NCBI RefSeq assembly: GCF_000332235.1
Contig: NZ_CM001775.1
Coordinates: 3,438,804-3,502,803, forward strand
Direction of reading: 5' to 3'
Source of the DNA: Geminocystis herdmanii PCC 6308
GTDB taxonomy: Bacteria; Cyanobacteriota; Cyanobacteriia; Cyanobacteriales; Cyanobacteriaceae
Length of the DNA: 64,000 nt
Position numbers and translations under genes: made by a program. The notes under the pieces are model-generated. The model was not told the DNA's origin. It made no database searches and saw only the letters and a list, made by a program, of their open reading frames with translations. Below, piece by piece: positions 47,121 through 56,100 of the stretch (its first letter is position 1; each line of letters starts with the position of its first letter).

Positions 47121-47374
47121 AATTAGGGTTTGCCTCATAGTCTTTATCGATTAGGGAGATAGGAGTTAGGAGACAGGAGATAGGAGAAATACTGAAACAT
47201 CAAGGTTTTGATGCTGTTAATAGATAGAATAAGTATAGTTGTATTTTAAAAAATCAGGTTAAGAGTGTTGAATTTTTGAATAAAAATCCTTAAAACTGCA
47301 CACTTTTTGGTGAATGTATTATGTCTAAACCTTTGATTTTTATAGCTTTCTGATTTATTCAGCAAACCCTAATT
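47121..47374. mobile_element. Possible 254-bp MITE
   Basis: Bounded by 13-bp perfect terminal inverted repeats, AATTAGGGTTTGC and GCAAACCCTAATT, with no gene inside and an internal octamer array (GGAGATAGGAG...). The right terminus supplies the TAG stop of the PIN-domain gene. The parent element is unknown. Confidence 0.45.
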
Positions 47375-47788
47375 ATTAAATCTCGTTAAAAATTCGTTAA
47401 TTGTGATAATTTCTATATTTCTAAAAGGGTTTAATACTAATAAATCTTGATCTCCTGTAATAATAAAGTCAGTTTTACCACTAACTGCTAATTCTAAAAA
47501 TTTATTATCTTTAGCATCTCGGCAAATAGTAATAGTTTCCGTGATTTCTATTAATTCAGAAATTTCTAGTAATTTGACAATAAATGTTTGTTTTTGTTCT
47601 TCTGTAAAATATTTTTTAAATTTACGACGGTTTAAAACTTGTTCTAATTCTAAAAATGTCATCTCTGAATATAAAATTATTCCTAGTTTTTCGATGGTTT
47701 CTATTACTTGAATAGCGGAAGAATTTTTAATTAATAAAGCACTAACTAATATGTTTGTATCTAACACAAATCTCTTACTCTTCTTCAT
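47369..47788 (-). CDS. PIN-domain ribonuclease toxin (VapC-like)
   Basis: A 139-residue PIN-domain protein. Acidic residues are placed as expected: Asp9 in VLDTNILVSALL, Glu48 in FLELEQVL, and the Asp pair in CRDAKDNKFLELA and IITGDQDLL. PIN toxins cut RNA. The start overlaps the upstream antitoxin gene by 14 bp. The natural 3' end may have been replaced by the terminal repeat of a MITE-like insertion. Confidence 0.83.
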   Translation of the reverse strand: MKKSKRFVLDTNILVSALLIKNSSAIQVIETIEKLGIILYSEMTFLELEQVLNRRKFKKYFTEEQKQTFIVKLLEISELIEITETITICRDAKDNKFLELAVSGKTDFIITGDQDLLVLNPFRNIEIITINEFLTRFNN

Positions 47789-47996
47789 TTAAAATCTCCT
47801 CTAATATTTCAGGAGTTAAACCTCTTTTTTCTGCTTGATCTGCAATTTCTTTCATGACTTGACTAAGACTTTTTTCTGCCAATTCAGGTTTTAAAAATAG
47901 TTTAATTAAATTCTTTAATTTTTCTTGTTTATTAATATCCGCTTCTTGATAAAGTTGAGCTACTTCTTGATCTACTTTAATTGTAATTGTCGCCAT
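47775..47996 (-). CDS. Antitoxin partner of the PIN toxin
   Basis: A 73-residue protein with an N-terminal beta strand (MATITIKVDQEV) and helices (LSQVMKEIADQAEKRGLTPEILEEILNEE), a cyanobacterial antitoxin of the kind found directly before PIN toxins. It overlaps the toxin gene by 14 bp, the usual translational coupling. Confidence 0.75.
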   Translation of the reverse strand: MATITIKVDQEVAQLYQEADINKQEKLKNLIKLFLKPELAEKSLSQVMKEIADQAEKRGLTPEILEEILNEEE

Positions 47997-48094
47997 TGTT
48001 TTTACTCCTTTTTTTATTATAATATTATAGCATGATTACCTTTAATCAACGGTTAATTTTATCTTGAAAAAGTTAAGAACTTTCACAATTCTTT

Positions 48095-48212
48095 TAATCT
48101 GAGTCTAATTCTTTGCCCATGGGATACTTTATATCATAGTTAATAATAAAGTCCAATTCCTATTCACTAAAGCCATAATGTTGGGCTAATACTTTATCTA
48201 CTTCATCTATTA
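48095..48212 (-). repeat. Copy of the methyltransferase 3' end, cassette junction 3
   Basis: The longest copy, about 118 bp. Minus-strand translation gives DEVDKVLAQHYGFSE, an internal TAG, ELDFIINYDIKYPMGKELDSD in two parts, then stop, closely matching the tail of the parent gene at 49210-49330. It lies between the PIN antitoxin and the next small gene. Confidence 0.75.
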
Positions 48213-48437
48213 GTGAAATAAAGCTAATAACTCTTGACTAGAATTAGTTAATTCAAGGGGCAAAAAATAAGAATTAGGATAAAGATAATTTTCTCCTGAT
48301 TCATCAATAACTCTAATCATATTATGTTTTTTTGCTTTTTCATCTGGTATAATTTCATAAATTTTCTTAATTTCTAATGATGCTAAATAATCATCATTTT
48401 TGATACATATCACTAATTTTTTATCTAAAATATTCAT
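48210..48437 (-). CDS. Small cyanobacterial protein, second of a gene pair
   Basis: A 75-residue protein (KLVICIKNDDYLASLEIKKI, IPDEKAKKHNMIRVIDESGE, YLYPNSYFLPLEL). I recognise it as a conserved small protein usually encoded just after a partner of about 75 residues; here that partner is the interrupted gene immediately upstream. The pair behaves like a toxin-antitoxin locus in arrangement only. Confidence 0.55.
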   Translation of the reverse strand: MNILDKKLVICIKNDDYLASLEIKKIYEIIPDEKAKKHNMIRVIDESGENYLYPNSYFLPLELTNSSQELLALFH

Positions 48438-48446
48438 AGCTTTTAC

Positions 48447-48680
48447 TCAATCTAAAATGTACTTAATTTTGATTTCTTTTTTACCTATTCCATGAGCTTC
48501 ATACCAATGAAGTTCGGCTTGACAAATGGTTGTATCTTCTAATTCAATAGTAGCAATTCCTTTTAATTTTCGCTATCTACCCCTGCCATAAGTTTTTCTT
48601 AGTCTTTCTACTTCTCTAATAGATTTATCTATAGCGATAATTTCTATTTGGGAAATATCACTAATAATAATAAAGTTCAA
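48447..48680 (-). pseudogene. Small cyanobacterial gene interrupted by an in-frame TAG
   Basis: From TTG at 48680 (AAGGAG six bases before it) a 77-codon frame reads MNFIIISDISQIEIIAIDK ... TYGRGR, then TAG at 48573-48575, then RKLKGIATIELEDTTICQAEL ending KIKYILD at 48447. The family normally has GRGRWRKLKGIA, so Trp (TGG) has become TAG. It is the upstream partner of the gene at 48210-48437. Confidence 0.65.
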
Positions 48681-48700
48681 TTTTTTCTCCTTTTTAATTC

Positions 48701-48726
48701 TAATCTGAGTCTAATTCTCTGCCCAT
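48701..48726 (-). repeat. Short copy of the methyltransferase 3' end, cassette junction 4
   Basis: Twenty-six bases encoding only M-G-R-E-L-D-S-D and stop on the minus strand, followed by the AAAAAGGAG leader of the interrupted small gene. It abuts a GGGGGG/CCCCCC-rich interspersed repeat. Confidence 0.65.
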
Positions 48727-48741
48727 TTATTCCCCCCTTTC

Positions 48742-49104
48742 TCAAGGGGGGTTAGGGGGGATCATTTCCTCAATTATTGCTACAATTCCCTCTAAATTAC
48801 TTAAAACTTCTTCATTAGTAAATCTAATTACTTTTAATCCATATCCTTCTAATATTTTACTTCTTTGTGAGTCAGATTCTTGAGCATTTTCTTGATAATG
48901 ACTTTCTCCATCGACTTCTATTACTAATTTTAATTGAGGACAATAAAAGTCAACTATAAAATTATCAATAGGGCGTTGTCTATATACTCTAAATTTAAAA
49001 CTTCTTAAATAATCATACCAAAGTTTTTTCTCTGCTTTGGTCATATTGTTTCTTAATTCTTTTGCCCTAGTAACAAGATTTTTATTATATGGTAAATAGT
49101 TCAT
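48742..49104 (-). CDS. DUF559 (Vsr-like) endonuclease-domain protein
   Basis: A 120-residue PD-(D/E)XK-fold protein: helix MTKAEKKLWYDYLRS, RVYRQRPIDNFIVDFYC with the first acidic residue, and LVIEVDGESHY with the core E-x-D pair. DUF559 proteins are Vsr-like and often sit with methyltransferases. The last residues (MIPPNPP) come from a GGGGGGATC repeat that has replaced or extended the natural C-terminus. Confidence 0.75.
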   Translation of the reverse strand: MNYLPYNKNLVTRAKELRNNMTKAEKKLWYDYLRSFKFRVYRQRPIDNFIVDFYCPQLKLVIEVDGESHYQENAQESDSQRSKILEGYGLKVIRFTNEEVLSNLEGIVAIIEEMIPPNPP

Positions 49105-49124
49105 TTTGATCCTTTCAACTCCCC

Positions 49125-49208
49125 TTAAATAATTTGATTTGATCCCCCCAACCCCCCTTAAATAATTTGATTTGATCCCCCCAACCCCCCTTAAATAAGG
49201 GGGGCTTT
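49125..49208. repeat. Interspersed repeat, CCCCCCAACCCCCCTTAAATAA type
   Basis: Two and a half tandem copies of a unit with GATCCCCCCAACCCCCC followed by TTAAATAATTTGATTT, ending with a hairpin-forming CCCCCCTTAAATAAGGGGGG. Related units occur inside the methyltransferase gene and at 48726-48765. Confidence 0.75.
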
Positions 49209-49209
49209 T

Positions 49210-49770
49210 TTAGTCTGAGTCTAATTCTCTGCCCATGCGATACTTTATATCATAGTTAATTATAAAGTCTAATTCCTCGTCACTAAAGCCATAATGTTCG
49301 GCTAATACTTTGTCTATTTCATCTATTATTGATTTTGATTTTCTTGGTTCAAAAATTTGTACTTCTCTTTTTAATCCCTTTCTCATATCTTGTTCAATTC
49401 TAATACTTGAATTTTTTTCATAATCTTCCATAATAGAATCACATAAATTGATTAACTTCTTATTATTATCTAAATATTTTAACTCTAATTTAAAGTATTC
49501 AAATTCTTTTGAAGTAATATGATAATTGTCTGAAAAAGCTACCCAAAACCAGTGAAATAAATTGCTACTTAAAGAAGCCACAAAAATTTTACTATTAACA
49601 TTAATATTTTTCTCTTTTAGAGTCGTTGATAATACTTTTTCTCCTTTTATAGTAATTGTAGGAGGTTTTATGAGAAATAATCTATAATATGATCCACTCG
49701 CATTTCTAAAATAAACTTTATTTTTTGATTCTTTTGTAAAGCATAAAGATATAGGCTTTTGAAGATTCAT
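49210..49770 (-). pseudogene. Separated C-terminal piece of the Eco57I-like methyltransferase
   Basis: A 186-codon frame continuing the methyltransferase specificity region (MNLQKPISLCFTKESKN, SNLFHWFWVAFSDNYH) to the conserved end DEELDFIINYDIKYRMGREL. Upstream in the same frame further protein-like sequence (NNFVYKIGSYIELSILEK) precedes the ATG, showing that this is not an independent gene. It is cut from the main part by a small insertion around 49830-49920. Confidence 0.75.
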
Positions 49771-49874
49771 TTTTTCTAAAATACTTAACTCTATATATGA
49801 ACCTATTTTATAGACAAAATTATTAGATAAGCAACTAGAATTGATATATAGCAGTCAGTTATGAGTTGTGAAAA

Positions 49875-52800
49875 TTATCTTATCATCAAAGGCAAGAGGC
49901 AAAAGGCAAAAGGCAAGATTAGTCGTATCTTCGATATTTTTTCTAATAATTTATTTCTCACAAATGATTCCTGATTGCTATAAGTAATATTATCAAATAA
50001 ATATGGTCTATATTTTTCAAACCATCTAACATAATTAGTTGTATGTACTAAAAATTTATGTTTTTTAAGAATATGAATTGATAATTGACTTTTTACTCCT
50101 GAAAAAAGTGTACTAGGGTTAGAATCTCCTGCAAAAAAACTAAACCAACTATAAATATTATGTTTTTTATAATACTCAAATAAGGGTGTCATTCTAGGAG
50201 TTGATAAACTACTTAGAGGAATAATAAATCCTAGTAAACCTTTATTATTCAATAGATTTAAACAGTTTTCTACCGTAAAAGCATATAAATTGCCGCATTT
50301 TTCCGTTTCATAACCCTTAATTTCATAATCCTTTTTAACTTTGCTATATTCCACATAAGGGGGATTGCCGATAATCACATCAAAACCGCCGTTATTAATA
50401 ATCGAATAAAACTCCGTAAACCAGTGGAAAGGTTGATGAGAAGTTAACCATTTTTCATAGTCTTTTTTCTTCTTAATATCAACGCCATATTCTTTAGCTA
50501 AATAATTATTTAATTCCTCGTTTAAACTAGCTAAATTTTCCTTTAACTTTGCTTTAGTTTCTGTAAAATTAACGCCATCGCTTTGGGTTTGAATATTTCT
50601 AAAAGTTTGATAAACCTCGCTTACTGCCTTAGCTTTAGCGTTTATCACTGCCATATCATCATATAAATCTAGTTTACCTTGTCGATCGCCCTTAACGGCT
50701 TTTTCTACTTCTTCATAGTTAGCAAAACCCACTAAACTATTGCCCGATCTAATGTTAAAATCAATGTCAGGTAATGGCTCAATACCATAATTTTGATCCC
50801 CCCTTCCCCCCTTACTAAGGGGGGTGCTGAAAGCGGGGGGATCGATTTGAGAAGCTAATTTTAGAAATAATCGCAGTTTACAAACTTCCGTTGCTTCCTC
50901 CATAATATCCACCCCATAAAGGTTATTGAGGATGATATTTTTGAGGATAAAATATTTATTATTGATGTGACTTCTAACGTTGCTTAAAATGCCTTGAAAT
51001 TCTTTGATAATTTTCTGAACTCCCCCCTTAGTCAAGGGGGGTTGGGGGGGATCATTATCGCTTTTAGATCCCCCTGTTTCCCCCTTAGAAAGGGGGACTT
51101 TTTCTATGTTTTTGTTCTTAGAAGGGGGGCGATTATTTTCTTCAACAAATTCCTGCATTCTTTCTAAACAGGTATCATAAAGAGGATAAAGAATGTTTAA
51201 AGCTGAGAATAAAAATGCACCACTGCCACAGGTTGGATCTAAAATAGACATAGTGGCTAATTTTTCATAGAAAATCTTGAGAGTTAAGGGTGAATTAAGG
51301 TTAGAAATGGCATCTTGGGCAAATTGACGAATGTTAAGATTATAGGTAATTAAGTCATTAATATTAGTAATTTCACCATTAGTTAATTTTTCCTTAATTT
51401 CAAAATAACGGTTTCTTCTGGCTACTACTTCTCGCCAGATTTCTGTGGGTAAGCCATAATTTTTATCGGCGGTTTGATTCCAATTTTCTCTCTGGGAAAC
51501 ATCATTTATTCCTTTAGCAATGTCATCAGGTAAGGATAAATTTACTCCTTTTTTAACTGCATCATAAATATATCGATCGGGGTTTTCTGCTAATAATTGA
51601 AATAAGGATGATCCCCCCAAACCCCCCTTATTAAGGGGGGCTTTTTCTGTATTTTCCTGCTGATTAAGGGGGACTTTTCCCGTATTTTCCTGCTTATTAA
51701 GGGGGACTTTTTCTGTATTTTCCTGCTTATTAAGGGAGACTTTTCCCGTATTTACTCCCCCCTTTTGTAAGGGGGGCGGGGGGGGATCAAATTCTCTTAA
51801 TACACTATCAAATAAGTAGGGAATAATGCAGTTTTTGCTAATATATTCGGTGATGTCTTCTTTGGTATAATATGCCCCCATTTGCTTCTGGTTGATATAT
51901 TTCTCGAAGATGTAACCTAAAACATCGGGGTTAATTTCGTTATCAGATTTTAAGGGTCGATCGTCCAAATACCAGTTATACTGATCAAAGAAAGTAAATA
52001 TTTTCTCGAAGGCTTCGTCTTTAATTTCAATGTTAGGATACTTATTTTCGAGGGGATGAATTTCAAATAAGCCACCATTTAAATAGGGTATTTTGCCTAA
52101 TAATTGATCTAATTCGGGAGTGCGATTTTGACTGCCTAAACCATCATGAAATAATCTTAATAAAAAGTAGCGATAGAAAGAATAGAAATTTAGATTTGAT
52201 CCCCCTGTTTCCCCCTTACTAAGGGGGACTTTTTCTGTATTTAATTCTCCTTTATTTAAGGGTACTTTCTTTGTATTTACTCCCCTTTTATTTAAGGGGA
52301 CTTTTTCTGTATTTACTCCCCCCTTTGTTAAGGGGGGTTGGGGGGGATCATTTTTTATTTCATTTAGTTTATTTCTAAGATAATTTAGATCACTATTTAA
52401 AAAGCCTTTTTTCTGGATAAAATAGACAAACATTAGGCGATTAAGCATTAAAGATGCGTACCATTGTCGATCGAAATCAACAGTTATTCCTTCAATAAAA
52501 CCTAAGAATTGACTATGTTCTTTCTTAAATTTATCATAGAATTTCTTGGTAACTTTGTCCACATCAAAGGCTTGTTTTGTTCTCGATCGAACTTCTGTTA
52601 AATTCAATTTTTCTTCTTCATCTAAGTCAATATAAATAGTATCTAATATCTGTAATAAAGCCTCTTTTTTGTGGGTAGAATATTCAACAGTACGATTTGC
52701 TAAAGGTTGATTAGCTTCTTTTTTTACCCATTGCCATTTTTGATTTTGGTCTAACTCAGAAGCATAAATGATAAAATGTTCGTAGGAATATTTACTAATT

Positions 52801-53039
52801 TCTTGATCAATTTTTTTGAGGGTAGAAACAAGGGGAATTGATTGATTTTCTAATAAGCATAAAAAGACATTAAAACCTCGTTTATCAGCAATAGGTTTTA
52901 AGGTGAATATTTGCTCATCAATAGAAATATATTTTTCAGTATCATCTGCGGGATAATCCCATCCTAATTCTTCAATAAACAATGATTCAAAATTCAAATT
53001 GTCAAGATATTTGGTAATGTTTTTACGGTTAATTTTCAT
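49875..53039 (-). CDS. Eco57I-like DNA adenine methyltransferase, C-terminally cut
   Basis: The gene encodes 1054 residues of a large N6-adenine methyltransferase or type IIG-like enzyme. The N-terminal domain (LFIEELGWDYP, HFIIYASELDQNQ, WYASLMLNRLMFVYFIQKKGF) is followed by motif I DPTCGSGAF (about 601-609) and motif IV GNPPY (about 887-891), then a specificity region. Four in-frame insertions of a repeat encoding N-T-E-K-V-P-L-N-K/DPPQPPLTKGG lie at about residues 229-279, 417-476, 640-680 and 731-747. The last 17 residues (IRLILPFAFCLLPLMIR) are translated heptamer repeat; the real C-terminus continues at 49770. Activity is doubtful. The next gene upstream is the 1051-residue protein, 81 bp away. 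Confidence 0.8.
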   Translation of the reverse strand: MKINRKNITKYLDNLNFESLFIEELGWDYPADDTEKYISIDEQIFTLKPIADKRGFNVFLCLLENQSIPLVSTLKKIDQEISKYSYEHFIIYASELDQNQKWQWVKKEANQPLANRTVEYSTHKKEALLQILDTIYIDLDEEEKLNLTEVRSRTKQAFDVDKVTKKFYDKFKKEHSQFLGFIEGITVDFDRQWYASLMLNRLMFVYFIQKKGFLNSDLNYLRNKLNEIKNDPPQPPLTKGGVNTEKVPLNKRGVNTKKVPLNKGELNTEKVPLSKGETGGSNLNFYSFYRYFLLRLFHDGLGSQNRTPELDQLLGKIPYLNGGLFEIHPLENKYPNIEIKDEAFEKIFTFFDQYNWYLDDRPLKSDNEINPDVLGYIFEKYINQKQMGAYYTKEDITEYISKNCIIPYLFDSVLREFDPPPPPLQKGGVNTGKVSLNKQENTEKVPLNKQENTGKVPLNQQENTEKAPLNKGGLGGSSLFQLLAENPDRYIYDAVKKGVNLSLPDDIAKGINDVSQRENWNQTADKNYGLPTEIWREVVARRNRYFEIKEKLTNGEITNINDLITYNLNIRQFAQDAISNLNSPLTLKIFYEKLATMSILDPTCGSGAFLFSALNILYPLYDTCLERMQEFVEENNRPPSKNKNIEKVPLSKGETGGSKSDNDPPQPPLTKGGVQKIIKEFQGILSNVRSHINNKYFILKNIILNNLYGVDIMEEATEVCKLRLFLKLASQIDPPAFSTPLSKGGRGDQNYGIEPLPDIDFNIRSGNSLVGFANYEEVEKAVKGDRQGKLDLYDDMAVINAKAKAVSEVYQTFRNIQTQSDGVNFTETKAKLKENLASLNEELNNYLAKEYGVDIKKKKDYEKWLTSHQPFHWFTEFYSIINNGGFDVIIGNPPYVEYSKVKKDYEIKGYETEKCGNLYAFTVENCLNLLNNKGLLGFIIPLSSLSTPRMTPLFEYYKKHNIYSWFSFFAGDSNPSTLFSGVKSQLSIHILKKHKFLVHTTNYVRWFEKYRPYLFDNITYSNQESFVRNKLLEKISKIRLILPFAFCLLPLMIR
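49888..49918. repeat. Heptamer tandem repeat inside the methyltransferase gene
   Basis: Four copies of a 7-base unit AAAGGCA/AGAGGCA on the plus strand. It is part of the insertion that breaks the methyltransferase reading frame. Confidence 0.75.
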
Positions 53040-53120
53040 TGGTTTTTCTCCTTTTTTTCCCTTTGGTATAATGATAATTGGATAGATTCCTAATTTCTAA
53101 AATTTTTCTCTAAATTTGAC

Positions 53121-56100
53121 TTAAAATAAAGCACGTTTTACATCAGAAAGAAAGGCAAGAAGATTAAATTCTGTTTTCTTATTAAAAGGTAAAATACTGT
53201 CTTTGCCAACAGAGGATTCACCAATAATACTTTCATAAGGATTAAGTTTTAAACTGATACTACTACTTTTATATTGTTCATATCGGGAAAAATGAAATAA
53301 AGTAAGGTATTGCAAAATATCATCCTTGAGATTGTTGTCTTCTTTATCGTAAATCAAGCCTTGACTAATATCTTGGTTATCTAATATTCCCTGATAGGTA
53401 TTGAGTAACGTGGAATAAGACATCACCCCTCGATAATTTCTTTCTTCGGCTTTGCCGACAGATAAGCCATTGAATAAGTTGAAGAAAACTACGGATTTTT
53501 GAGATTCATCGTCAAATAAATTACCTAAGTCTTCGGTGTTTTGAATATAAAAAGAGTTGGGAGGGTTGGTTTTATATTTTAAGGAAACAACATAATATTT
53601 ATCGAAGAAAATGGGATAAATGCGAATATCTTTTTTTTCGTTTTCTCCTTCCCCTTTCATCTTTTTCAATATTGCCTTTGACATGAAATATAAATCCTTG
53701 TCTTCATGGGTAACGTTGAGGTTACTGGAATAAGGAGATTTTGCGATATAAAGAAAATGACGAAATCCCTGTTTGTATAGTCTTTCTACTTCTTCCACTA
53801 AAATAGTTGGATTTTGATACATATCCTCTTTATTATAGTTATCGTTAAAAGTTTGGTCATTTCTTACCGTGATTTTATTACCTTCTTTCATAATGCGGAT
53901 AGTTTCACCATATAAATTAGTAAGGCGGTTTCCTGCTTCTTTGTCTTTATAGTTAGCATCGGCTTCTCGACTAGAAACAATAATTAAAGCCAATTTCTCT
54001 AACTTTGGTTGATAGTTAGTATTGGTGATAATAAAACTTTTGGGTAAAACGGAATATAAAGAAGTTAAACCATTTCTTAAACGATAACCTCTACCTTTTT
54101 CTGTGATGTCTAATCCTTGCGCGTTGGCTAAATGTTTCTTTCTTAATAAATGGGCGAGAATTTTTGAGTACGATCGAATAAAATGTTCTTCATTATAGGG
54201 TAAATCTCTATCTTTAATATGTAACCGCATAATGGGAATAAAAATCTTTTTCGATACCGATTCTAAAATAACCTCCATGGCAAGATAAATTAATAAGGCA
54301 AAGACAAAACGATAGATAAAGGCTTTCGGTGACTTATAATCCTCAAAAATAATTTTACTTTTTTCTGTTTGATTATTTGCTGGAATACCAATATTAGAAA
54401 GAAGAAGATGATTATAGTCGATAACAATAAGGCTATTTTTATGTTTTTCATCTTTATCATCTTTATTTTCTTCAAAAAAATCTTGATATAATTTTTTAGC
54501 TTTGTTATCTGATAAAGGTACAAATAAAATTGGCAAAGCCTTAATATTAGTTAAATTATAAGCTAACTTCAGAGTTTGATTTTCCTGAGTGTCATAATAT
54601 CGAATATCCTCAATGGTAAAACTGACAGGTAAATGGTATAAATAATCATCACTGGCAATGGCTTCCCCGATGACTAAGTATTTTAAGCAATCCTTCGTCT
54701 TTATCGTTTGACGAAAAAAGTTATCATCACTATTGGTATTAATTGTTTCCGCATCGGTTTCTAAAATATTTTTATGGATACCAATTTGTAAACTATGGGG
54801 ATAAGAAGGAATCTGAGATTTATATTCTAAAAATTTCTTTAATAAGTTTACTAATTTTTGAATTTTCTCCTCTGCATTGATTCTCTGAATACCAAGATAA
54901 ATAATATGGAAAATCTTTTTTTTCTCTTCCTCATCATTTTCTTGTAAAACTTTCATCACATCATTTTCCCAAAATTTCAGAGGATTATATGTTAATTCCC
55001 CTTCAATATCATAATCTGATGCTTTTGCGTCAAGGCGAGAAGCAAAAATAAAAGTAAACAATAAAGCGATGCGTAAAATTTTTCTTTTCCCCGTATCTCC
55101 CTTCTTTAATTCTTCCTTGTGTTGACTACTATGGGGATTAAGTAAATTTAGATAATATGCAAAACTAGAATTAGTGTTTTCTCCTTGATTTTTAACTCCC
55201 CCATTTAACTTCAGTTTTAAAGCAAAACTAAAGGATTTTTCCCCTTTGACTTCATTACTACTTTCCCCTAAATACCCTTCAATGATGGGAATAACTGGTA
55301 AAATATTGTAGGCTTCTCCCCTCGCTAATAAGTCTTTATAATTAAGTTGCAAACCTTCATAATTAACTTGATAATCAGTGTCACTTTTGTTGTTATCATT
55401 CAAATAATCTTCTAATAATTTGATTCGCCGAATTAAGTCTTCTAAATAAATAGATTCAGGCTGTTTTCTCACATCTTCCTGTTGCAAAATATATCTTAAA
55501 TAATGAATTTGTGCCTCTTTTTTAAGTCTAGCAACAGTTTCATTTTTGATTAAGTCAATTAAGTTTTCTATCTCCGATTTTTTATTGTTTCTTCGATTTT
55601 GTTTATAGTTAATAAAATCCTCTAATTTTTCTTCTAAAGTTTCTCTGGCATCAGAGTCAAGATGATTAAATTGTGTTTTAACATAAGTCTCTAAACTTTT
55701 CTTTATTTCTGCTTCAAATTCTTTAATTTTACTGACGGTAATGGTTAATCTATGAAGTTTTAAGATAGATTTATCTCCATTTTTATCAGGTATTTTAGGC
55801 AAACTTAATTCTTGCTTTTTAATACCATAAATATCATTAAAATTAAATTTAAAACCTTTAACTTTATTATCTTTTGGATTAATTATCTCCTCTGACTTCC
55901 ATTTAGTTATATCTGTCAATATATTTTCAATATTTGTATCTAATAACGAAGGATTATTATCTTGTATTAATAACAATAATTTTTTTAATTTATCTCTGAT
56001 TTGTCTAATTTTTTCAGGAAATTTATCAATACTTTTACTACTAAAATTAACGCTGACAACTCGATCGAACTTATCACAATCTGCAGGTAATTGTACTTGA

